DNA of 59,403 nucleotides from the NCBI GenBank assembly GCA_012034595.1, contig JAAUPE010000025.1, positions 1 to 59,403 of the forward strand. Reading direction: 5' to 3'. This DNA comes from Calothrix sp. CSU_2_0 (lineage in GTDB: Bacteria > Cyanobacteriota > Cyanobacteriia > Cyanobacteriales > Nostocaceae). Both the position numbers and the translations under genes were made by a program. Shown here in pieces: positions 35,876-44,191 of this stretch (the first letter of the stretch is position 1; each line of letters opens with the position of its first letter). Under the pieces are notes generated by a model that did not search any database, was not told the origin of the DNA, and saw only the letters and a program-made list of their open reading frames with translations.

Positions 35876-36481
35876 TCAACCCCACACCCGACGCAAATTC
35901 AACACAAAACCAGGTAACACCCCCTCACCTGACAACTCAGAGGGATTGTCCAACACTTCCACCTCTACACCTGGTCGATAAATTTCTACTTGTCGCTGCT
36001 GCGGATTGAGTAACCAACCAAGAGAAGCACCATTCTCAATATATTCTCTCATCTTCTGTTGCAATGACTCCAACCGATCTGAGCTAGACCTTAACTCAAC
36101 AACAAAATCGGGGCAAATATTAGCAAAAGTTCCTTTTTGTTCAGTCGTCAGCCCATCCCAGCGTGCTTTGCTAACCCAAGAAGCATCGGGGGAACGAGTA
36201 GCACCATTGGGTAAAATGAAACCCGTAGAAGAATCAAAAGCTTCACCCAAATTTTCATTTTCTTCGTACCAGCGATCTAGTTGTCCAGTGAGACTGCGGT
36301 TACGCTTCCCAGTTTCCCAACCAGTTGGTGGGTTCACGATTAATTCTCCTTGTGCGGTTCTTTCCAGTTTCAAATCTCGGTTTACTGCTGCTAAAGCTGC
36401 AAACTGTGCTTGGGTAACACCCAACCCAATGGATGATGGTAACTCCATCGACAGGGTGGGATTCTCTGAATTGTTGACCAT
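35876..36481 (-). CDS. Uma2 family (PD-(D/E)XK) putative endonuclease
   Basis: The protein has 201 residues and a full-length match to the Uma2/DUF820 pattern: GLGVTQAQFAALAAVNRDLK, LERTAQGELIVNPPTGWETG, FDSSTGFILPNGATRSPDAS, CPDFVVELRSSSDRLESLQQ, KMREYIENGASLGWLLNPQQ. The catalytic-type residues (PDAS, then ExxS after PDFVVE) are present. These proteins are extremely common in cyanobacteria and their role is uncertain. It is a stand-alone gene here. Confidence 0.92.
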   Translation of the reverse strand: MVNNSENPTLSMELPSSIGLGVTQAQFAALAAVNRDLKLERTAQGELIVNPPTGWETGKRNRSLTGQLDRWYEENENLGEAFDSSTGFILPNGATRSPDASWVSKARWDGLTTEQKGTFANICPDFVVELRSSSDRLESLQQKMREYIENGASLGWLLNPQQRQVEIYRPGVEVEVLDNPSELSGEGVLPGFVLNLRRVWG

Positions 36482-36684
36482 CTTGACCTCTTGTAAAATA
36501 GGGCTTAGAGAAAAGATGCTTACCCTATTTACTGAATATATTCTACCAGTTTACAAACTTCTAAGCGATCGCATCTTTGCTTTTCACTATTTGGTAGTGC
36601 GATACTCTTTCAGAGTCGCTCCGCGATCGCGCTAAATATTTCACTTCGATATATTGTTAATACAGGGTTCCAGTATAAAAGCAG

Positions 36685-37596
36685 TCACTCGGTTTTTTGT
36701 TCGCGTTTACGTTTTTCAATTTCTACTATTGGTAATAGTAACGTTTCTTCTATTTCTGCTCGTAATTGCTCGCTGAGCTTGCAACCACTATTAAGACATT
36801 TTACTAATATTTTATTTGCATCATAATATACCTGAATCAGTTTTTTCTGTTCGGAAGAAAGTTGCAAATTATGACCGAAATTACGAGTTTCAACCATTAG
36901 ATTTTGCAATTTGTCAACTATCTTTTTGCATGTTAATTCTTTTGAACATTCCTTAAATTCTTGTTGTAATAGCTTTAATTTATTACCAATCTCTGAGTTA
37001 AAATTGGTTGCATCATCTATATAATCATGAAATAAATCTAAACAAACCTCCAGATTATCGCCAAAACGATAAGCCTCAACAAGCATTTGTGTAAAGCCGA
37101 TATCGAAAACAAGTTCAATATTCCTATAAGAATGGCGTGTACGTCCAATTTCTATTGCTAATACTAGTCCTGTAACTAATTCTTGATCTATTTCATAAGC
37201 TAGTAAAAAAGACTGTTCTATTCCAGCATTTATGATATCAATATCTGTTGCACAATTAACAAAACGAGTCATGTCTAAATAAAGCGCTCGTATCGCGGTA
37301 GGATGATACCAGCGAGGGATTTTAAGAGATAAATATTTTTTGCTAATAATAGTTAATAAATATTGTATTGTTTTATCATCGGCGACTAAAAAATGAATAT
37401 ATTCACTCATTTCTATTATTAGTTTAGTACGATCTAATTCTTCCCTAAAAGACAATACACTCAATAAAAGTACTTCTTGCCATTGTCGTTTGCTAACATA
37501 GGAAGCTAAGGTTTTTAAATCTTTATTTACAAGAAAAAATATTGATACCAAATACTCTTGAAAGGTCAAATGAGAGAACGACCAAATACCATGCGA
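36685..37596 (-). pseudogene. C-terminal helical part of the NACHT protein (after an in-frame TGA)
   Basis: The sequence continues in the same frame directly after the TGA at 37597-37599: SHGIWSFSHLTFQEYLVSIF and onward, the standard NACHT end signature (xWxFSHLTFQEYL). About 290 residues of alpha-helical NCH2-type C-terminal domain follow, to a Lys/Glu-rich tail. No start codon of its own is convincing before ATG 37569. It contains VETRNFGHNLQL, perhaps another trace of the VETRNF repeat. It is best read as the tail of one protein with 37597-39141. Confidence 0.82.
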
Positions 37597-39141
37597 TCAC
37601 TCAATCAATAACCCATGCTGCGCTTCTATTTCTCGCAACACAACTTCTGCATCCTCATTGGAAATATGCAAATACTCCGCAATATATCCCTGTATCTCAC
37701 CTTGCTCGAATAAAATATATTGCTCCTGCTCAAACTTAGTTTTTGCGATATAACTCAGCAGTTTTTTTCTTTCTGTTAAAGTTAGTCGCTGATAAATTTC
37801 ACTAACAGAATCTCGCCTAATTCCTCTTTTATCGTCCCATTTGTCTAACAATAAATCGATTCCTCGTTCGTATAAATCCGAGCGCTTCGCAGGTAAATCC
37901 TGTAAATCATTAAATACCCAACAAGTCAAGCTTAATAAAATTGGAGTTACGGCTAATTCTCCTGTTTGTTTATTTTCTAGTAATCTCAATTTTTCAAGAA
38001 ATCTTTGCGTCAACTCCATTGCTTGCTGTTGTGTCTCAGCCAATGACGCAAACCAGTTTCTCGCAAATTGTTCGACTTGCTGCGGGTTAAAATCAGCAAC
38101 TTCGACATAATCAAATCCTGGTAATGTGTACTCGCTGGTTTGGGCTCGACAAGTGATTATCAGATGGCTTTTATAATATTTTCTAGAAAATTCAAGTATA
38201 TGGTCTTGGATTTTTCGCCGGAACTGACTGGGTATTTCATCCAATCCATCCACGAAAAGTACAACTTTTCCTTGCTGTAGAATTTCCTTAGTTTGATTGA
38301 TATCTGCTAGCCTAAATTCCTCGTGGATATAGTTTAATAAGTTAAACTCGCTGATATTGGTGATAAACCTTAATTCAATTAAAACGGGAATGCGATCGCC
38401 TAAAAATTCCCCTTTACAATTCGCTACTGCTAAATGTCGTAAAAATGTGGTTTTCCCCGAACCGGGTTTTCCCAATACCATCAATCTTGAGTGTTGTGTT
38501 GCTGCATCAAAACCAGGCGATCGCTTATTCCTTTTATTTAACCCCAAGCGATCGAAGTCATTTCGCAGATTTGCATCTTTTAGCAAACCGGGGATAGTTG
38601 CATTAGAATCGCTGGTGGAATTTTGCAAGACGTAAACATCAACGTAAAGTAAATCTACATCGATTTGCTGGCGATTCAATAATTGAATTTTACTGTACAG
38701 GTTTTGAATTTTTTCGCAACAATGCGATTGCACTCGTTGAACTATTACATCAACCGCATTCTCTTCCCTCAATCGGTCTTTTTTTTTTAGATTTGGGTCA
38801 TCAGAATCTTCCTGCGGTGCTATCTGATTTATTTGGTTCACGCTGGCAAGAATGTTTATATTACCGCCAACGTTGACGTTGCCACCAAAAATATTTTGAC
38901 TGACATTAGGACGATTATCTTGCGTTGAAGCCTTGAGTTGACTGGAAGAATTATCAGTTTTGCTACTAGTTCCATATTTCAACTCGATGTGATACCTGGG
39001 TACGGGATTATTTTTGTCACCCCAACGCGCATCCGCAGCCCAAGCACCATCCGCTTTTTCCTTCTTCCGCGTCTCCACCGTCATCACCCCGCTTTCTGGA
39101 TCGAGGGTGAGCAAATTATATTGTAATGGTATACCCGTCAC
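37597..39141 (-). pseudogene. NACHT NTPase part of a metallophosphatase-NACHT STAND protein
   Basis: The first 60 residues (VTGIPLQYNLLTLDPESGVM, TVETRKKEKADGAWAADARW) normally complete the metallophosphatase domain upstream, not a new protein. A low-complexity linker (NIFGGNVNVGGNINI) leads to the NACHT domain: Walker A LMVLGKPGSGKTTFLRHL (220-237), Walker B VVLFVDGLDEIPSQFR (about 297), ITCRAQT, TPILLSLTCWVF and DLYERGIDLLLDKWD. The frame ends LLIE-TGA; CGA would restore the expected Arg before SHGIWSFSHLTFQEY. NACHT STAND proteins are antiphage sensors in bacteria. The start codon is a GTG lying immediately after the TAG of the phosphatase frame, in the same frame. Confidence 0.85.
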
Positions 39142-39987
39142 CTATTCTCTTGCAGGTGCGCCAAAAGTTCCAGCTGCAATAATCCGCAGTCCCCATCGGG
39201 GGTCATAGCGAAAATGTTCGTCCTTGGCTTCGTGGATATGTCCGTGGATACCAAGCTGGAAGCCGTTAACTGCTAATTGTTCTAGAAATGCAACATTTTT
39301 CATCGACTCGGAACTATTAACTGGATGGTGCCAAATGGCAATTTTCAGCCAGTCATCGTAGTTGTCTGCAAAAAGTTGGTCGATAGCGTTTGCGATCGCA
39401 TCGGCATTTATGCTAGCTCTATCTTTGTGTTCGTGGTCGATTTCCCAACAGGAATTTAGCCCTAAAAACAGGATTTTATCTTGGGGACAGGGATAGAGGA
39501 TGGCTTGCTCGTTATATGCTTGGGGATAGGGTTGGTTGTAGATTTTTTTGTAAAAGCGATCACTAAAATAATCGAACCGTTTTTTATATTCTTCTTCATC
39601 GCGGATTAGCGCTCCCGCATCACCTGCACCAATGTACTTACCTTCGGGTAGGGGATTGGGGAGTTTACGCTTGGGAACGAAATCATAAGCTGCTTCTGAT
39701 AATTCCCAGTTTAGATCGTGGTTTCCTGGAACGAGGACGATACGATTGGGGTCGAGTCCGTAACGTTTTACAAGTTTATCCACCAGTTCAAAGGCTGCTT
39801 CGTACTCCTCTTCGGTCGAGCGGTTGGCGATATCCCCGGAAATGACCAAATAATTAAGCTGCTTGACGTTGAGGTTTTGGGTGAGGTCGGTGGCAAGTTG
39901 GGTAAAGTAGCGTTTTGCTTGGGCTGTAGTTCCCAGGTGGATGTCGGAAAGGTGGAGGATGCGGATTTTTTGCTCTGTGTCTGTCAT
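39142..39987 (-). CDS. Metallophosphatase (calcineurin-like) N-terminal domain of the NACHT protein
   Basis: The frame has 281 residues with all five metal-binding blocks: LHLSDIHLG (10-18), ISGDIANRS (about 49), VPGNHDLNW (about 86), IWHHPVN (about 219) and GIHGHIHEA (about 246). It ends FGAPARE-TAG. The next codon, in frame, continues VTGIPLQYNLL, as metallophosphatase-NACHT fusions do, and CAG (Gln) would restore REQVTGIPLQ. It could still be made alone as a phosphodiesterase/nuclease-like effector separate from its sensor. Confidence 0.87.
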   Translation of the reverse strand: MTDTEQKIRILHLSDIHLGTTAQAKRYFTQLATDLTQNLNVKQLNYLVISGDIANRSTEEEYEAAFELVDKLVKRYGLDPNRIVLVPGNHDLNWELSEAAYDFVPKRKLPNPLPEGKYIGAGDAGALIRDEEEYKKRFDYFSDRFYKKIYNQPYPQAYNEQAILYPCPQDKILFLGLNSCWEIDHEHKDRASINADAIANAIDQLFADNYDDWLKIAIWHHPVNSSESMKNVAFLEQLAVNGFQLGIHGHIHEAKDEHFRYDPRWGLRIIAAGTFGAPARE

Positions 39988-40218
39988 GTATAATTTCTTT
40001 TCCTTGGCAGAGTGTTTTGGTTTTCTGGGTATGTGTTTACTATTGCTGGTAGCTCCGGTTATTTTTCAACATACCTCCACTTTCTCCGATACTTTTCCTA
40101 CCTTGTAGGTATTAATATATAGTGATTCTTCTGGTGTTTCAGAGTACTTTAGATTACTTTAGATTACTTTTATGTTTACTTAACTATTGTCCCTAAAATC
40201 ACCCACTTTCACCGCAAC

Positions 40219-40724
40219 TCACTTACCCAACTGAGGCGCGATCGCAGCCATAATTAACAAAAACCCAATCTCCAAAACATAACTAATAAACACACTGGGA
40301 TTGAGTAAACCATCCCACACATAACCATTCCGCTTCGGTGCTGTTGCACGTTTTAGCACCCGCGACCAACCGCCAAAAATCGCAGGACTCCGCATACCCG
40401 ATTGTGCAAAGATAGATTCAATTTCCACTATACGCGGATAAAAACCGCGCTGAAAGTGTTTCCACTGGCTTTCCAGTATCCAGAAAAACAAAGGAATTAC
40501 ACAACCCACCAGCGCGATCGCCCTACCACTCACACCCGCTTTTTTCTCCAGCATCAGTGACAAAACTGCTCCTGTACCCGCAATTCCCAAGGCTTTGATT
40601 GCCCATATTTGTTTGTTGTAGTCCTCAATCGTATTCTGTATAAAAAATATTCTTGCTTCAGTAGTTCTAATTCAAAAATATCGAAGGATTGGGGATCTTG
40701 GCTCGGTGGTTGTGGATTTGACAT
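40219..40724 (-). pseudogene. Two-TM membrane protein, frameshifted
   Basis: The open frame 40219-40590 encodes two hydrophobic helices (MGIAGTGAVLSLMLEKKAGV with ALVGCVIPLFFWIL, and SYVLEIGFLLIMAAI) around a basic amphipathic region (QWKHFQRGFYPRIVEIESIF). Upstream, ATG 40724 opens MSNPQPPSQDPQSFDIFELE, LLKQEY and then shifts frame at a T6 run (plus 40642-40647). One more T gives EYFFIQNTIEDYNKQIWAIK, ALGIAGTG. The layout (short cytosolic helix, two TMs, cytosolic loop) resembles SLATT-like pore proteins linked to conflict systems, but I am not sure of the family. Confidence 0.6.
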
Positions 40725-41095
40725 ATAAAGCAGAAAGTGATAATTGTTTAATGTAGAAATTAGAACATTATTTCATAACAAATTTTAAAAGCTAGTACTG
40801 ATTACATTTATTTTTATGAAAAATTACTACTTACGTATTGAATGGCAAGAAATAATATTTAGCATGTGCAAGCTTCTAAATAAGTTGTATTAAGAGAATA
40901 TCTTGGATTGGTACTGTGCTGTTTAGATGTAGTACAGATGACTTTATTACTAGGTTATAATTATAACCAAAATTGTACTGAAAATTCGTAAAACATAATT
41001 TTGGAGTTGTAGCTAAGGAAATATGCATACGGTGATGACGTGATTGTGTAACAGAAGCAATTCGTCAGGTATTTATGGAATAAGGAACTTAACTA
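40725..41095. other. Intergenic region between divergent units
   Basis: About 370 AT-rich nt between the minus-strand membrane protein and the plus-strand ternary system. It probably holds the promoter of the latter. No RNA gene or repeat was recognised. Confidence 0.4.
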
Positions 41096-42136
41096 ATGCC
41101 TTCGGTTCAACAACTATACGAGCAGCGCAAGCTACTAGAAACACTTATCGATTTATTAAACCGAAAAATCCTCAGCTTCAGAACTTCAAGGGTGACAACA
41201 ATTGATCCTGGTATGCTTGCAAGCATCGATATACTAATTGAACAAAATATTGAAGAGCGAGAACAGGCAAAGAAAGATTTAGCGGAAATTGATAAAGCCA
41301 TAGCTTCTCAAGGCGATCGCAGTCATTTGCAAGCATCGGAAAGTTCCAGTCAGCTTGCGATTACAGACCACTTATATAATGCGCTACTGAATTTGGACTA
41401 TCAGAAACAATCTATTTCGTTCCGACAATTTATTCAACAAAGACAAACCGCAGCCTTTCTTATACAAGGTTCTCGACACTATGGGCAACGCTGGTTGTTA
41501 AACCGACTAGCACAGAAAGCATGTAATCTTATTACTGACAAAATAGTCCTTTTTCCTCTCAAACGAGTAGCTCGTAGCAATGATATCAGTAGCCTATGGC
41601 GCGAACTTGCCGAACGTGTAGGTTTAGAACGAAAAGATTTATCACTATCAGGAATTGATGTTGCTGACTATGTGCATAACTGGTTACGAACCCAGAATGT
41701 TATTCTTATTTTCCATGATGTAGAGCATATGCCTTCAGAATATTTACCCAAACTAATTGAACAATTTTGGCAACCGCTAGTACAAGCAGCTACAAATTCT
41801 CCTAATCATTCGCAATTATTGATGTTTTTAGTTGACTATACCGGACGTATGTGTAATCAGAATATTGATGTAACGGAAACTTATAACGTAAGTTGGAATC
41901 CTCAAAATCCAATAAAATTACCGATGTTAAATAAATTTACAGATACTGTACTTAATGGTTGGCTTGTCAATGCGGTTGATGCTCTACCCCTTGAACTTAT
42001 TAATGAAACGGATAACACAGTTCAGAGTATTTTAAAAAATAGTGAAGATGGTACACCAGAGTATGTTTTTGACGAAATTTGTAGTTTATGCGATCGCGAC
42101 TGGGAGGAGGAGACAAAAAAATGGTTGAAATTATAA
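41096..42136 (+). CDS. iSTAND (inactive STAND) component of a vWA-MoxR ternary conflict system
   Basis: Residues 1-75 form a helical coiled effector-associated-like domain (QLYEQRKLLETLIDLLNRKI, EQNIEEREQAKKDLAEIDKA). Residues about 95-335 match the inactive STAND domain: LNLDYQKQSISFRQFIQQRQ, TAAFLIQGSRHYGQRWLLNR, where the P-loop Lys is lost, ILIFHDVEHM at the Walker B place, then FDEICSLCDRDWEEE. iSTAND proteins are thought to act as a scaffold or adaptor with MoxR ATPase and vWA partners, which follow here. The stop overlaps the next ATG by 16 nt. Confidence 0.82.
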   Translation: MPSVQQLYEQRKLLETLIDLLNRKILSFRTSRVTTIDPGMLASIDILIEQNIEEREQAKKDLAEIDKAIASQGDRSHLQASESSSQLAITDHLYNALLNLDYQKQSISFRQFIQQRQTAAFLIQGSRHYGQRWLLNRLAQKACNLITDKIVLFPLKRVARSNDISSLWRELAERVGLERKDLSLSGIDVADYVHNWLRTQNVILIFHDVEHMPSEYLPKLIEQFWQPLVQAATNSPNHSQLLMFLVDYTGRMCNQNIDVTETYNVSWNPQNPIKLPMLNKFTDTVLNGWLVNAVDALPLELINETDNTVQSILKNSEDGTPEYVFDEICSLCDRDWEEETKKWLKL

Positions 42137-42282
42137 CCAAAGAGCCAAAACAGCCCCTGGAATACAAAGGTAAAGTCCAACCCAAGCCAGGAGAAAAGCA
42201 AAACGGACATTTACTGTACCCCTACTCTAACTTTAGCAACAGGAATAATAGTTTCGTTAGCAAATTCTTGGATGAAAAATAG
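42121..42282 (+). pseudogene. N-terminal remnant of a MoxR-type AAA ATPase
   Basis: The frame of about 53 residues begins MVEIITKEPKQPLEYKGKVQ, PKPGEKQNGHLLYPY. This resembles the start of MoxR ATPases in ternary systems (Y.GK.QP..GE, D.G..YPY) just before the AAA core, but the AAA core is absent. After YPY the sequence matches, in another frame, the membrane segment of a WD40 protein (PTLTLATGIIVSLANSW). So a deletion fused the moxR 5' end to the middle of a WD40 gene, with the junction near 42215-42230. The ATPase of the system is therefore missing from this locus. Confidence 0.6.
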
Positions 42283-43435
42283 GTGTCCCAACTTCACAAG
42301 TCAGCCTATTGAATATGCTGTAGTCGATAAGAAATATAACTATAACATTACTACCTGTAAAGATAACGATCGCGATCGCCTAAAAATCACATACTTGGAA
42401 AAACCCGACTGGTTGCAATTTAAAGATAACGGAAATGGGACGGCAACCCTGAGTGGTACACCAAAATTTAGTCATTATGGGAAAGTCAGTTTGTGGAATA
42501 CTTCTGGTAAATTCTTAGCAACTTTTTCACAGGAAGGACGAATTGGAAATATGGGCTTTAGCCCAGATGGAAAAAAGTTGGCAACTGTTTTATCTAATTC
42601 AAGCGAAGTATTTGTAAGTAAACCTCCGTACAGAATTCAGATATCAGATATTTCTTCGCAAAAATTATTCAAAAAATTTGAATATCCGGCTCGCATTAAA
42701 AATATTTATTTTAGTCCTGATGGTCAGTATATTGTCGCTACTTTAGGAGATGGAACTGTCAGGATAAGGGATGTTTCAGGAAAGCAAAAATTAGTAACTC
42801 TACGTCATAAGGGAGAAATTACGAGTGTTAGTTTTAGCTCAGATAGTCAACGTATCGCAACTGCTTCTGGTGATGGTACAGCCCGTTTGTGGAATTTCAA
42901 AGGAATTCAGCAAGCGATTTTATGGCATGAGGGTCGAGTCAAAGCTATTAGTTTTAGCCCAAATGAACAATATTTAGCAACTGACTCAGATGACGGAAAG
43001 TCAAGTTTATGGGATATTTATGCGAAAAAACGGCTTAGTACATTTCCAAGTCACGGGTATTCACGTGCTATTTTTTTTACAAACGACGGAAAGCACTTAG
43101 TTAACACCTCTGATGAACATACTGTCAGTATATGGGATATTTTTTCTGGAGAGCAGATAGTAAAATACAATCACCCTAAGACAGTTGGAAGCTTCATCTT
43201 AAGTCCTGATGGTAAATACTTAATTTCCACTGAATATGATGATAAAACGACATATAATTACAAAAAAATTCGCTTGTGGGAAATTTCTGGCAAGCTAGTA
43301 AATGAAGTAGACTTGCAGAAATTGGAGACAAAACAACCAACTAGTATCGATTATGTTGCTTTGAATCCAAATGGAAAAAGAAAAATCAAACAGAATCAGA
43401 AAGCACAACTAATTCACAATTTCCTCCCAATGTAA
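42272..43435 (+). pseudogene. Truncated TM - putative Ig domain - WD40 protein
   Basis: The frame reads back before its first ATG into a TM-like helix (TLTLATGIIVSLANSWMKNR). A cadherin/Ig-like domain (YNYNITTCKDNDRDRLKITY, WLQFKDNGNGTATLSGTPK) and about six WD40-like repeats follow (GNMGFSPDGKKLATVL, TSVSFSSDSQRIATASGDGT, ARLWNF). The N-terminal NTPase expected in this family is gone, removed with the moxR body. Its end (NGKRKIKQNQ...) overlaps the vWA gene. Adding one A in the A5 run at about 43376-43380 would fuse it in frame to the vWA protein through a Ser/Thr/Asn linker. Confidence 0.7.
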
Positions 43436-43455
43436 CCAGCCAATTAGAAGATGAA

Positions 43456-44181
43456 ATGCAAGTTGCCAAAGCTGTGCGGCAGAATGTTCGCAAAGAAACT
43501 GATTCTTATCTCAGCCCTTTCAGCACAAGCAATGAGTATTTCCCGGTTACACGTCGGCAAATGAAACAAAGCTGGCGTTATTTGCGTAGATTTGTCAGAG
43601 AAGGAATACCAAGCGAACTCGATATCGATGCTACTGTTCGAGAAATTTCGCGGCAAGGTATATTGCTGAAACCTATATTTGTACCGCGACGGGTAAACCG
43701 AACCGAGTTGATAATACTTATTGACCAAGATGGCTCAATGGTTCCATATCATGCATTATCGCGTCGTTTGGGGGAAACTGCCTTGCAAGGAGGTCGTTTG
43801 GGTAAATCAAGTATTTACTATTTTCACAACTGCCCCAGTCAATATCTCTACAACGACCCAAACCATCAAAAAGCTAGACCAATTCGAGATATTTTCGCAC
43901 AAGTAAACTCAAAAAATACAAAAGTATTAATTATTAGTGATGCAGGTGCAGCCCGTGGTGCATTGAATCCCGAACGGGTTGAAATAACTGCCGCATTTCT
44001 AAACTACCTCAGCCAGAAAGTACGTTACATTACTTGGCTAAACCCTTTGCCGAGTTCACGCTGGTATGGTACAAGTGCTGGCGAAATAGCTAATTTAGTG
44101 CCGATGTTTGAATTTAATCGTAGAGGTTTAGATGCAGCAATTGGAGTATTACGCGGACAGTTGATATTAGTTAATACTTAA
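43456..44181 (+). CDS. von Willebrand A-type protein of the ternary conflict system
   Basis: The annotated ATG gives 241 residues, but the open frame extends back to about 43340 without a good start. The block FSTSNEYFPVTRRQMKQSWR, YLRRFVREGIPSELDIDATV is the hallmark lead-in of ternary-system vWA proteins. The vWA core has LIILIDQDGSMVPYHALSRR (MIDAS-like D..GS), YYFHNCP, LIISDAGAARGA and YITWLNPLPSSRWYGTSAGE. It normally works with a MoxR ATPase, here only a remnant. It is followed after 10 nt by the 945-residue third component. Confidence 0.87.
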   Translation: MQVAKAVRQNVRKETDSYLSPFSTSNEYFPVTRRQMKQSWRYLRRFVREGIPSELDIDATVREISRQGILLKPIFVPRRVNRTELIILIDQDGSMVPYHALSRRLGETALQGGRLGKSSIYYFHNCPSQYLYNDPNHQKARPIRDIFAQVNSKNTKVLIISDAGAARGALNPERVEITAAFLNYLSQKVRYITWLNPLPSSRWYGTSAGEIANLVPMFEFNRRGLDAAIGVLRGQLILVNT

Positions 44182-44191
44182 ATGGGGTGTT

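Noticed and set aside
36006-36635. 209-residue plus-strand frame
   Set aside because: Antisense to the well-recognised Uma2 gene; no domain or start signal.
36685-39987. Alternative genetic code or programmed readthrough to explain TAG and TGA in the NACHT gene
   Set aside because: Other genes in the window use TAG and TGA as normal stops, and no readthrough context is apparent. Mutation or sequencing error is simpler, though readthrough is not excluded.
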